This document shows positions 25,373-33,344 of a stretch of DNA of 46,361 nt, piece after piece. The translations under genes and the position numbers were made by a program. The stretch comes from Megalodesulfovibrio gigas DSM 1382 = ATCC 19364. GTDB taxonomy: Bacteria; Desulfobacterota; Desulfovibrionia; Desulfovibrionales; Desulfovibrionaceae. The notes under the pieces were generated by a model, which had not been told where the DNA came from, made no database searches, and saw only the letters and a list, made by a program, of their open reading frames with translations. The stretch spans positions 263,809-310,169 of the forward strand of contig NC_022444.1 of assembly GCF_000468495.1 (NCBI RefSeq), given 5' to 3'. The stretch's first letter is position 1; each line of letters begins with the position of its first letter.

Positions 25373-26812
25373 ATGAAACGATTGGCCATTCTCTTCGTGC
25401 TGGCAGGGTTGGTGTGGGGTGCGTTCTCCCTCATGCCGGAACCGCAGGCCCCGCCGTCCCGGCCTGCCGTGGCCTGGCCGCGTCTGGCTCCGGAACAGCT
25501 CCTGCGGGCGGAATCCACCACCGGCAACGCCTCGTTTGTGCTGGAGAAAGAAGGCGGGGACTGGTTCATCAGCCAGGCCGACCCAGCCCGACGCCTGCGC
25601 GCCGAACGCGGCAAGGCCGAGGCCCTGGCCAACTTCTTCAACGCCAACCCGCCCCGCCGCAGTCTGGTGGATGTGGATGTGCGCGACACCAAACAACTGA
25701 AGGCCTACGGCCTGGATGCGCCGGGCAAGCGCCTGATCCTGGCCGACACCGCCACCCGCTACACCCTGGCCTTCGGCGGCAAGAATCCCGCCGGCGATGC
25801 CGTGTACGCCACCCTGGAGCAAGATCCGGCCCCTGCGGACAACGGCACCGGCGTGGTATACCTGCTGGGCGCCAACTGGCTGGAGCAGGCCACCACGGCA
25901 GATGCCTATTATGATCTGCGCCTCACCAGCCTGATGGCCCAGAACATCACCCGTATCCGCGTGGACAACCAGGATATTCCCGTGGAGCTGCGCCGCACCG
26001 GGCCAGCCCAATACGCCTTTGCCCAGCCCGAGGACTACGCCGCCTATCCCGTCTCCTCCCTGGACGCCGAACGTCTGTTGCTGGATGTGGTCGGCCTCAA
26101 GGGGCAGCTGGTCCCGCAGACCAGCCTGTCTGCCAATGCCACGGCCGCCCTCAGCCTGTCCCTGTGGCCCATGGGCGCGGAGACCCCGCAGCAGCTGCAG
26201 TTCTTCCCTGTTCCTGGCAACAACGCACAATACCTTGCAAAAAGCGACTGGCAGCCAGCCCTGCTCGCCGTGGATCGCACGGCCGTGCTCAAGGTGGCGC
26301 CAGACCCGTTCCTGCTGCGCGACCGTCGGGTGCTTTCCTTCGATCCCGCCGCCGTGCAGTCCCAACGGCTCGCATTTTTTGAAGACCAGGGTTTGACGCC
26401 GCGGGAAGTCGTGCTTATGCGTGAGGGTGGAACGCGCCCGGCAGAAGACCTGCCCTCAAGAGACTGGACGCGGCAGGATACAAACGCTACAGTGCCCGGC
26501 CTGGACCTGCTGCTGTGGCGGCTCTCCGAAAGCACCTTCGAGGCAGACGCGGCCTCCTCCCGGCCGGCCGCAGCCCGGGATGTGCTGCGGTGGACCCTGT
26601 TGGACATCGACGGCGCCACCCTGAAGGAAGTGACCTTTGCCGCAGACCCCGGCCTGCCCGAGGGGCAATGCTGGCTCATCCCGGCACAGCACGCCACGGA
26701 TGCGCCGACGACAGGACAGGAAAACGCAACATACTACCCGGTAACGGATGACGTGCTGCAGCAGGCGCTGGACACAGTGTTCCATGCCCGCACCCCGGCA
26801 TCTTCCTTCTAA
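25373..26812 (+). CDS. DUF4340 domain protein of the ABC export operon
   Basis: 479 residues with an N-terminal anchor (KRLAILFVLAGLVWGAFSLM). A mostly beta-rich extracytoplasmic region follows, with the DUF4340 pattern (DWFISQADPARRLRAERGKAE, then VDVRDTKQLKAYGLDAP and LAFGGKNPAGDAVYATL). This family regularly follows GldG-like genes; its function is unknown. The start follows GGAGG closely, 11 bases after the GldG-like stop. It is the last gene of the operon; rpoZ begins 42 bases later. Confidence 0.85.
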   Translation: MKRLAILFVLAGLVWGAFSLMPEPQAPPSRPAVAWPRLAPEQLLRAESTTGNASFVLEKEGGDWFISQADPARRLRAERGKAEALANFFNANPPRRSLVDVDVRDTKQLKAYGLDAPGKRLILADTATRYTLAFGGKNPAGDAVYATLEQDPAPADNGTGVVYLLGANWLEQATTADAYYDLRLTSLMAQNITRIRVDNQDIPVELRRTGPAQYAFAQPEDYAAYPVSSLDAERLLLDVVGLKGQLVPQTSLSANATAALSLSLWPMGAETPQQLQFFPVPGNNAQYLAKSDWQPALLAVDRTAVLKVAPDPFLLRDRRVLSFDPAAVQSQRLAFFEDQGLTPREVVLMREGGTRPAEDLPSRDWTRQDTNATVPGLDLLLWRLSESTFEADAASSRPAAARDVLRWTLLDIDGATLKEVTFAADPGLPEGQCWLIPAQHATDAPTTGQENATYYPVTDDVLQQALDTVFHARTPASSF

Positions 26813-26854
26813 ATCCCATCCGCATCCCCGGATGCATCGTTTCAAGGAGCGCAC

Positions 26855-27061
26855 ATGGCCCGCATTACCGTTGAAGACTGCCTGGCACAGGTGGACAACC
26901 GTTTTCTGCTTGTCCAAATGGCCATCAAGCGCGTGCGGCAGTACCGCGACGGCTACGAAGCCCTCGTCGAGTCCAAGAACAAGGAAATCGTCACCTCCCT
27001 GCGCGAAATCGCCGAGGGCAAGGTGCTGGTGACCGACGAATTCTATCTGCCCCAGCAGTAA
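26855..27061 (+). CDS. rpoZ: RNA polymerase omega subunit
   Basis: 68-residue small subunit that helps assemble RNA polymerase around beta-prime. [20 protein letters not shown] followed by [11 protein letters not shown] and the late [15 protein letters not shown] fit the family closely. AAGGAG precedes the ATG. dnaJ follows after 12 bases, so the two are probably cotranscribed. Confidence 0.92.
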   Translation: MARITVEDCLAQVDNRFLLVQMAIKRVRQYRDGYEALVESKNKEIVTSLREIAEGKVLVTDEFYLPQQ

Positions 27062-27073
27062 CCCGACTTCGCC

Positions 27074-28195
27074 ATGACCACCACTCGCGACTATTATGAA
27101 ATCCTCGGCCTGGAGCGCGCTGCCACCGAGGACGAGATCAAAAAGGCGTACCGCAAAAAGGCCTTCGAGTTCCACCCGGACCGCAACCCCGGGGACGACG
27201 AAGCCGAACGCCAGTTCAAGGAAGCCGCCGAGGCGTACGAAGTGCTGCGCGATCCGGACAAACGCGCCCGCTACGACCGCTTTGGTCATGCCGGCGTGGA
27301 CGCCAACGGCTTCCACGGCTTTTCCTCCACCGAAGACATCTTTTCCACCTTCGGCGACATCTTCTCGGACTTCTTCGGCTTCTCCACCATGGGCGGGGGC
27401 CGGCGCGGTCCGCGGCCGCAACCCGGGGCAGACCTGCGCTACAACCTGCGCATCTCCTTCCGCGAAGCCGCCAAAGGCACCGAGGTCACCCTCGACATCC
27501 CCAAGGATGTGCCCTGCGAGCATTGCGGCGGCAATGGCGCGGAGCCCGGGCATCCGCCCGAAACCTGCAAGCAGTGCGGCGGCGCCGGACAGATTCACCA
27601 GTCCCAGGGCTTCTTCCGCATTGCCGTCACCTGCCCCATCTGCCGCGGGCAAGGCACGGTGGTGACCACGCCGTGCTCGGAATGCCGCGGTCGGGGCGTG
27701 AATCAGCAGGTGAAGGAACTCTCCGTGCGCGTGCCTGCCGGGGTGGACAACGGCTCCCGCCTGCGCCTGCGCGGCGAGGGCGAGCCGGGCACCCATGGCG
27801 GCCCCCCCGGGGATCTGTACGTGGTCATCAGCGTGGAGGAAGACAAGGTCTTCCGCCGCCAGGGTCAGGATCTGATCTACACCACGGAAGTCAGCTTCGT
27901 GCAGGCGGCCCTGGGCGACAAGATCGAGGTCCCCACCCTGGACGAGCCCCTGCGCATGGAGATTCCCAAGGGCGTGCAGTCCGGCGAGGTCTTCAAGCTC
28001 AAGGGCAAGGGCCTGCCGTACCTGGGCTCCACCCACTCCGGCAATCTGCTGGTGGAGGTGAAGGTCAAAACGCCCACCAGCCTCTCCAAAAAGCAGGAAG
28101 AACTGCTGCGCGAGTTTCAGCGCCTGGAAGAGGAACGGCCCATGAAAAAGGTGAAGGACTTCATCAAAAAAGCCGGCGAGGTGCTGGGCGGCTGA
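27074..28195 (+). CDS. dnaJ: Chaperone DnaJ
   Basis: Hsp40 cochaperone that stimulates DnaK ATPase; 373 residues. The J domain has the HPD triad at 34-36. A Gly/Phe-rich region follows (about 75-115). The zinc domain has all four CxxCxGxG repeats: CEHCGGNG, CKQCGGAG, CPICRGQG and CSECRGRG. Then come the C-terminal substrate-binding domains. Complete and canonical. dnaK is not in the window. Confidence 0.96.
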   Translation: MTTTRDYYEILGLERAATEDEIKKAYRKKAFEFHPDRNPGDDEAERQFKEAAEAYEVLRDPDKRARYDRFGHAGVDANGFHGFSSTEDIFSTFGDIFSDFFGFSTMGGGRRGPRPQPGADLRYNLRISFREAAKGTEVTLDIPKDVPCEHCGGNGAEPGHPPETCKQCGGAGQIHQSQGFFRIAVTCPICRGQGTVVTTPCSECRGRGVNQQVKELSVRVPAGVDNGSRLRLRGEGEPGTHGGPPGDLYVVISVEEDKVFRRQGQDLIYTTEVSFVQAALGDKIEVPTLDEPLRMEIPKGVQSGEVFKLKGKGLPYLGSTHSGNLLVEVKVKTPTSLSKKQEELLREFQRLEEERPMKKVKDFIKKAGEVLGG

Positions 28196-28245
28196 CTGCC
28201 CGGCCGCTTCAGGCGCATTGTGCATTGACCAGCTGAGGAGGCGAC

Positions 28246-28791
28246 GTGAGCGAGACTGGCGAAACTGGCGAAACTGGCGAGACTGGCGAGACTGGCGCAG
28301 GGTTTACCCATCTGGATGAACAGGGCCTGGCCCGCATGGTGGATGTGGGCGCCAAGGCGGAGACCCGCCGCCGCGCCGTGGCCGCCTGCCGGGTGCTCCT
28401 CTCCCCTGCCACCTATGATCTGCTGGTGCGCCAGGCCCTGCCCAAGGGCGATGTGCTCACCGTGGCCAAGATTGCCGGCATCCAGGCTGGCAAGCGCACG
28501 GCGGAGCTCATCCCCCTGTGCCATCCCCTGCTGCTCTCGCACCTGGACGTCTCCTTCGCGCTGGACGAGACGGACCACGCCGTGGAGGTGCAGGCCGAGG
28601 CCTCCCTGTCCGGCCCCACCGGGGTGGAAATGGAAGCCCTGACCGCCGCGGCCGTGGCAGCCCTGACCATCTACGACATGTGCAAGGCCGTGCAGAAGGA
28701 TATCCGCATCACCGAACTGCGGCTGTTGCACAAGTCCGGCGGCAAGAGCGGCACCTTCGAGGCTGCGGCTGCCGGGTCTTCAGCACCGTAG
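28246..28791 (+). CDS. moaC: Cyclic pyranopterin monophosphate synthase MoaC
   Basis: Molybdenum cofactor biosynthesis enzyme, 181 residues. Family sequence includes [61 protein letters not shown] and [10 protein letters not shown]. The start is the GTG at 28246 behind GAGGAG. Unusually, residues 3-17 are five tandem Glu-Thr-Gly units encoded by 9-bp repeats, which replace any normal MoaC leader and look like a slippage-prone tract. The enzyme would supply cofactor for the molybdopterin oxidoreductase at the other end of the window, as for all such enzymes. Confidence 0.94.
   Translation: MSETGETGETGETGETGAGFTHLDEQGLARMVDVGAKAETRRRAVAACRVLLSPATYDLLVRQALPKGDVLTVAKIAGIQAGKRTAELIPLCHPLLLSHLDVSFALDETDHAVEVQAEASLSGPTGVEMEALTAAAVAALTIYDMCKAVQKDIRITELRLLHKSGGKSGTFEAAAAGSSAP
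28252..28296 (+). repeat. Five 9-bp tandem repeats in moaC
   Basis: Units GAGACTGGC or GAAACTGGC, five in a row, in frame, each encoding Glu-Thr-Gly. The unit length keeps the reading frame if copy number changes. Confidence 0.95.
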
Positions 28792-28842
28792 CATCTGTCT
28801 TTTTGGGAACATTCCCGTTTGGGAGCAGGCGTCTCCCCCGCT

Positions 28843-28867
28843 CGGTTGCCGGGTATGCCGGCAACCG
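28843..28867. terminator. Strong hairpin between convergent moaC and coiled-coil gene
   Basis: Perfect 10-bp stem CGGTTGCCGG / CCGGCAACCG with a 5-base loop, located between two converging genes. No good T-run follows on either strand, so it may be a bidirectional barrier or a weak terminator rather than a classical one. A second, smaller inverted repeat (GGGAG / CTCCC) lies just upstream. Confidence 0.4.
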
Positions 28868-28874
28868 GGGCGCG

Positions 28875-29126
28875 TCAATGCGTGGCGTCCACGCAGCCAT
28901 CCTGACGGACCATTTCCGCCTCGGCCAGCCGCTCCTTGAGAAACTCCACCGTCAGGTTGCGTTCCTCAATGCGCCGCTGCAGCACTTCGTTGTCCTGAAT
29001 AAGCCGCTGACACTTCAGCTCCATGAGCTTGAGCACGCGTTGATACCCCTCCACGGACCGGCGGTGGGCCATCATGAACACGCCCACCAGCAGCATCGTA
29101 TACATCCCGACAAAAATCCACTCCAT
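28875..29126 (-). CDS. Small membrane-anchored coiled-coil protein
   Basis: 83 residues, not recognised. An N-terminal helix (about residues 3-20, rich in Phe, Val, Leu, Met) anchors a long amphipathic helix with heptad-like spacing (VLKLMELKCQRLIQDNEVL, then RRIEERNLTVEFLKERL) and a short polar tail. This suggests an inner-membrane protein with a cytoplasmic coiled coil. No operon partner on its strand. Confidence rests on codon use and a coherent domain picture. Confidence 0.6.
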   Translation of the reverse strand: MEWIFVGMYTMLLVGVFMMAHRRSVEGYQRVLKLMELKCQRLIQDNEVLQRRIEERNLTVEFLKERLAEAEMVRQDGCVDATH

Positions 29127-29184
29127 ACCAGTGCATCCCCCCGTGTACCCGTGTGCAAGCGCAGGCGCAGTCGCACCATGACGA

Positions 29185-29213
29185 TGGACGGCGCAGGCGC
29201 ACTTTTGTATAGT
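29185..29213 (+). promoter_or_regulatory. Likely promoter of the secreted hypothetical protein
   Basis: TGGACG (29185-29190), a 17-base spacer and TATAGT (29208-29213), ending about 53 bases before the ATG at 29267. Confidence 0.45.
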
Positions 29214-29266
29214 TCAGCCGCCTGGAAATATCCAGCAGTCCCCATCCATGCTTCCCGGAGGTCTCC

Positions 29267-29854
29267 ATGGCTGTTCGTTTGGCCGTTGCGCTGTGTTCCC
29301 TGCTGCTCGCCGTTGCCGCACTGTTTCCCGCCCCTGCCCGGGCAACGGACTTGTTTTTTGCAGATTTCCAGTCCGGCGTGCCGGCGCAATTTTCGGAAAA
29401 AGCCGTCTTCCGGCTGGACAACATCAAGGCCCTGGGCCTGTTCAACAACAAAAATCGCAAGCGTCCCTCGGGCGTCACGCTCACTCTGGAGCAGCTGCCG
29501 GCCGGCAAGCCCCTGGAACTGCGCTTCGATCTGTACCTCGTGGGCAACTGGGAAAGCCGGGGGCAGCGCCTGTCCGACCGGTTCACCGTGCACGCCAACG
29601 AGCAGCAGGTCTTCCTGCTGGACCAGTTCCCCTGCAAGATCCTGAACAACGACGAAACCCAGACCGTGGACGCCCTGGGCATGGTGGTGGTGAAGGAGCA
29701 TGTGCTCGGCTACTGGAAGGTGCCGGTTCGGGTGGATCTGCCCGCGGCGCTGGTGAAAGACGGCGCGCTTGAACTGGACTTCTACGCCAAACTCACCGGC
29801 AAGGGCACGGAATTCTGGGCCCTGGATGACGTGCGCGTCCGCGTGGCGGAGTGA
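29267..29854 (+). CDS. Secreted protein of unknown function
   Basis: 195 residues with a clear Sec signal peptide (hydrophobic core LAVALCSLLLAVAALF, cleavage after ARA at about residue 26). The mature part is about 169 residues, predicted beta-rich, with one Cys, and ends in WALDDVRVRV. This jelly-roll-like pattern (FADFQSG at the start, DDVRV at the end) recalls carbohydrate-binding or concanavalin-like modules, but I cannot name a family. GGAGGT precedes the ATG. It lies upstream of glnS with a 93-base gap. Confidence 0.75.
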   Translation: MAVRLAVALCSLLLAVAALFPAPARATDLFFADFQSGVPAQFSEKAVFRLDNIKALGLFNNKNRKRPSGVTLTLEQLPAGKPLELRFDLYLVGNWESRGQRLSDRFTVHANEQQVFLLDQFPCKILNNDETQTVDALGMVVVKEHVLGYWKVPVRVDLPAALVKDGALELDFYAKLTGKGTEFWALDDVRVRVAE

Positions 29855-29947
29855 GCCGCCCAGGCGCTGACGCATTGACCAGCGCACGGGATTTTCGTAA
29901 CGGATGACGTTTCGCTTCCCCACAAGTTCAGCTCAGGATCACCGCAC

Positions 29948-31678
29948 ATGGATACCCGCGATACTGCCTGCCCGCCCACAGACTCTGCTCCCGTCCAGCC
30001 CAAGGACTTCATCCGCCTCATCGTGGAGGAAGACAACCGCACCGGTCGCTGGGACGGACGCGTGCATACGCGCTTTCCCCCGGAGCCCAACGGCTACCTG
30101 CATCTGGGCCATGCCAAGTCCATCTGCCTGAACTTCGGCCTGGCCAGGGAATACGGCGGCAAGTGCAATCTGCGCTTTGACGACACCAACCCCCTGAAGG
30201 AAAGTGACGAATACGTCCAATCCATCCAGCGCGATGTCACATGGATGGGGTTCAACTGGGACGGCATGTACTACGCCTCGGACTACTTCGAGCAGCTCTA
30301 CCAGTTTGCCGAACAGCTCATCCTCAAGGGCAAGGCCTATGTGGACAGCCAGACGGCCGAGGAAATCCGCACCGCCCGCGGCACCCTCACCGAGCCCGGC
30401 GTCAACAGCCCCTGGCGTGATCGCAGCGTGGAAGAGAACCTTGATCTCTTCCGCCGCATGCGCGCCGGCGAATTCCCCGACGGCGCCCACGTGCTCCGGG
30501 CCAAGATCGACATGGCGCATCCCAACATCGTCATGCGCGATCCCACCATGTACCGCATCCGCCACACGCCCCATCACCGCACGGGCAATGCCTGGTGCAT
30601 CTACCCGCTGTACGACTACACGCACTGCATTTCCGACTCCCTGGAAGGCATCACCCACTCCCTGTGCACCCTGGAGTTCGAGAACAACCGCGCCCTGTAC
30701 GACTGGGTGCTGGACGAGCTGGACGCCTACCATCCGCAACAGACGGAATTCGCCCGCCTGAACCTCACCTACACCGTGCTTTCCAAGCGCCGGCTCATCC
30801 AGCTGGTGGAAGAAGGCCATGTGGACGGCTGGGACGACCCGCGCCTGCCCACCCTCTCGGGCGTGCGCCGCCGCGGCGTGCCGGCTGCGGCCCTGCGCAG
30901 CTTCTGCGAAAAAATCGGCCTGGCCCGCTGCGACAACATGGTGGACATCGCCCTGCTGGACCACTGCATCCGCGAGGAGCTCAACGCCACCGCCCCCCGG
31001 GCCATGGCCGTGCTCAAGCCCCTCAAGGTCACTATCACCAACTATCCCGAGGAGCAGGTGGAATGGTTCGACTTCCCCTGGCACCCCGAAAAGCCGGAAA
31101 TGGGCACCCGCCCCCTGCCCTTCTCCCGCACCCTGTGGATTGAACAGGACGACTTCCGCGAGGACGCCCCCAGGAAATGGTTCCGGCTGGCCCCGGGCAA
31201 GGAAGTGCGCCTGCGCTACGCCTATTACATCACCTGCACAGAGGTGGTGAAGGACGACGCCGGCAACGTGGTGGAGCTCAAATGCACCTACGACCCGGAA
31301 ACCAAGGGCGGCTGGAGCAAGGACGGCCGCAAGGTCAAGGGCACCCTGCACTGGCTCTCCGCAGCCCACGCCAAAACCGCCGAGGCCCGGCTGTACGACC
31401 GGCTGTTCCTCGAAGAAAACCCCATGGACAAGAAGCGCCACGGCAAGGAATTCCTGGAGTGTCTGAACCCGGAATCCCTGCATATCCTGCCGTCCATCTT
31501 CATCGAACCCGCCCTGGCAGAAGCCGCGCCCGGCTTTGTCTGCCAGTTTGAGCGGCTGGCCTACTTCTGCGTGGATACCCGGCACTCCGCCCCCGGCGCA
31601 CCCGTGTTCAACCGCACGGCCACCCTCAAGGACTCCTGGGCCAAGACCGAACGGGCCGGGCTCGCCGGCGAAGGCTAG
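29948..31678 (+). CDS. glnS: Glutaminyl-tRNA synthetase
   Basis: Class I aminoacyl-tRNA synthetase, 576 residues. The HIGH region is [15 protein letters not shown] (about 44-58) and the KMSKS region is VLSKRRL (about 276-282). The bacterial GlnRS anticodon-binding barrels follow ([23 protein letters not shown]). The family distinction from GluRS is supported by NCxxxDDTNP-like [10 protein letters not shown] and by the two C-terminal barrels. Its last codon is followed by TAG, which forms the left end of repeat copy B. Confidence 0.95.
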   Translation: MDTRDTACPPTDSAPVQPKDFIRLIVEEDNRTGRWDGRVHTRFPPEPNGYLHLGHAKSICLNFGLAREYGGKCNLRFDDTNPLKESDEYVQSIQRDVTWMGFNWDGMYYASDYFEQLYQFAEQLILKGKAYVDSQTAEEIRTARGTLTEPGVNSPWRDRSVEENLDLFRRMRAGEFPDGAHVLRAKIDMAHPNIVMRDPTMYRIRHTPHHRTGNAWCIYPLYDYTHCISDSLEGITHSLCTLEFENNRALYDWVLDELDAYHPQQTEFARLNLTYTVLSKRRLIQLVEEGHVDGWDDPRLPTLSGVRRRGVPAAALRSFCEKIGLARCDNMVDIALLDHCIREELNATAPRAMAVLKPLKVTITNYPEEQVEWFDFPWHPEKPEMGTRPLPFSRTLWIEQDDFREDAPRKWFRLAPGKEVRLRYAYYITCTEVVKDDAGNVVELKCTYDPETKGGWSKDGRKVKGTLHWLSAAHAKTAEARLYDRLFLEENPMDKKRHGKEFLECLNPESLHILPSIFIEPALAEAAPGFVCQFERLAYFCVDTRHSAPGAPVFNRTATLKDSWAKTERAGLAGEG

Positions 31679-31875
31679 GGCAAGGTACTTTTGAAAAGAA
31701 CTGTCGGGGAAACCCTTTCTGGAGAAAGGGTTTCCCCCGAACCCCCTTTCCAAAGACTTTTGGTATAATTACAAGATACTATCAGCGTTTTGGAAGGGGA
31801 CGTTGCGAGAGGGGAGAACCTTTTGCAAAAGGTTTCCCTCTCGCAACATCCTTTTCCATAAGTAAAATGTCTTAA
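31676..31875 (+). repeat. Full copy B of TA-bounded stop-codon repeat element
   Basis: About 200 bp, starting with the glnS TAG stop and ending at TTAA. After the stop and ten bases comes TTTTGAAAAG. Hairpin 1 has a perfect 15-bp stem (31706-31720 with 31723-31737). GAACCCCCTTTCC may pair with TTTTGGAAGGGG near 31790. Hairpin 2 (31802-31847) has stem GTTGCGAGAGGG / CCCTCTCGCAAC around the palindrome AACCTTTTGCAAAAGGTT. The outer 21 bases at each end, inside the TA pairs, are imperfect inverted repeats (13 of 21). No coding capacity. Probably also the glnS terminator. Confidence 0.9.
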
Positions 31876-31931
31876 CAGGCCGTTGCCGGGTGCATTCACA
31901 CACACGAACGGCTGCTCCACGGGAAGGGCCC

Positions 31932-33194
31932 ATGCGCTATCTGTCCCTGTGCATCATCGTCAAGGATGAGGACCGGGCTCTCCGGGAATGGGTGGCCCAT
32001 CACGCCCTGCTCGGGGTGGAGCATTTTTTCATCTTCGACAATGAAAGCCGCGTCCCCGTGGCCCGAGCCCTGCGGGGGTTCCCGCCGCAGTTGTTCACCG
32101 TCATCAACATTTCCGGCATCGCGCAGCAGCTCCTTGCCTATACCGTGTGCCTGAGCGAATTCGGTCACACCAGCCGCTGGATCGGCTTCATTGACGCAGA
32201 CGAATTTCTGTTCCCCGTCCACGGGAACGACCTGCGGCCCGTGCTGGCGGAGTTCGAGCCCTACGCCGGCCTGGCCGTGCCCTGGACCATGTTCGGCGCG
32301 TCCGGGCATACGCGGCCTCCCAAGGGCCTGCTGACGGAAAGTTACCTCCATCGCTACCCGGACCATGCCACGGGCTGGCATCAGATCATCAAGTGTCTGG
32401 TGGATCCGGCCAACGTCCTGGGGGTGGAGGATCCACACCGGTTTCTGCTCCGCGAAGGCCAGCATCTGGTCAACGAACAGCACATCCCCGTCACCCCCGG
32501 TTCCAACCGCACGATACGGTCCTGCAACCGGCTGCAGCTGAACCACTACTTTTTCAAATCCAAGGAAGAGTGGGAACAGAAGCTCGCCCGGGGCCGGGCC
32601 GACCGCGCCGACGAAGCCGGCCGATACCCGGCGTCCCTGTTCGAAGACCAGGCCAGGACCGCCACGCAGCTGGACAAACGCATCCTGCGCTTTGTCCCCG
32701 GCGTGCGGGCTGCCCTGGCCAATCCTGCCAGCCTGTCCAGCCTCCCTGGCCTCCCTGGCCTCCCTGGCCTCCCTGGCCCGGCTGGCCCGGCTGGCCCGGC
32801 ACAGGAGCTGCCCCCGCCGTTGTCCCTGGACGACGCCATCGCCCGCTGCATGCAGGCCGTGCAGGCCGGCCAGATTGAAGCCGCGCAAATCCTGCTCTGC
32901 CAGGCAGCGGCCACCCAGGGCCATGCCGCGGAACTGTGGCTGCTGCGGGCCATGCTCGCCCGCCTCACCAACCAGTGGGAAAGCGCCGCATTCCTCATCC
33001 GCCAGGCCCTGCTGCGTGCGGAAAGCCCGCAGATCTATCTGGAGCTGCTGCGCATCGCCCATGCCACCGGCCGGCGCGAGGAGGCCCGGGGCGCTCTGCT
33101 CTGCTTCAGTACCATCATCAAACACCAGGACGTCGAAGCAGAGTGGCGCGACCGCCAGACCGAGGCCGCCAAGCTGGTGGCGTCCATGGGCTGA
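31932..33194 (+). CDS. GT92/GT2-like glycosyltransferase with collagen-like linker
   Basis: 420 residues. The N-terminal domain (about 1-255) begins LSLCIIVKDEDRALREWVAHH and has FIFDNES and the metal-binding WIGFIDADEFLFP. This matches the Glyco_tranf_2_4/GT92-like family that modifies glycans in many bacteria. A Gly-x-y collagen-like linker (LPG four times, then PAG) spans about residues 271-289. The C-terminal domain (about 300-415) is helical and TPR-like (AVQAGQIEAAQILLCQAAA, LLRAMLARLTNQWESAAFL). The start is the ATG at 31932 after GGGAAGG; the frame opens 14 codons earlier. The substrate is unknown. It is separated from glnS by repeat copy B. Confidence 0.85.
   Translation: MRYLSLCIIVKDEDRALREWVAHHALLGVEHFFIFDNESRVPVARALRGFPPQLFTVINISGIAQQLLAYTVCLSEFGHTSRWIGFIDADEFLFPVHGNDLRPVLAEFEPYAGLAVPWTMFGASGHTRPPKGLLTESYLHRYPDHATGWHQIIKCLVDPANVLGVEDPHRFLLREGQHLVNEQHIPVTPGSNRTIRSCNRLQLNHYFFKSKEEWEQKLARGRADRADEAGRYPASLFEDQARTATQLDKRILRFVPGVRAALANPASLSSLPGLPGLPGLPGPAGPAGPAQELPPPLSLDDAIARCMQAVQAGQIEAAQILLCQAAATQGHAAELWLLRAMLARLTNQWESAAFLIRQALLRAESPQIYLELLRIAHATGRREEARGALLCFSTIIKHQDVEAEWRDRQTEAAKLVASMG
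32742..32795 (+). repeat. 9-bp tandem repeats encoding collagen-like linker
   Basis: Four identical CTCCCTGGC units followed by two CCGGCTGGC units, in frame, giving Leu-Pro-Gly and Pro-Ala-Gly triplets. Confidence 0.95.
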
Positions 33195-33344
33195 GGGCGG
33201 CACGGCTTACGGGTGCATCACGCGCCAAATTCTCGCGCATTCGTCTTCCGCTCTTCATCGTTTGCAGGTATGCTGCCGTGGATTGCCCACGCATATGCCA
33301 GCCAACCTTCCAGGAACCATCCGGGAACCTTCAGGGAGCGCCCC

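Noticed and set aside
31686-31875. Repeat copy B as an ordinary glnS terminator only
   Set aside because: A plain terminator would not recur at the same distance from four stop codons with TA ends and terminal inverted repeats, although termination remains a likely function.
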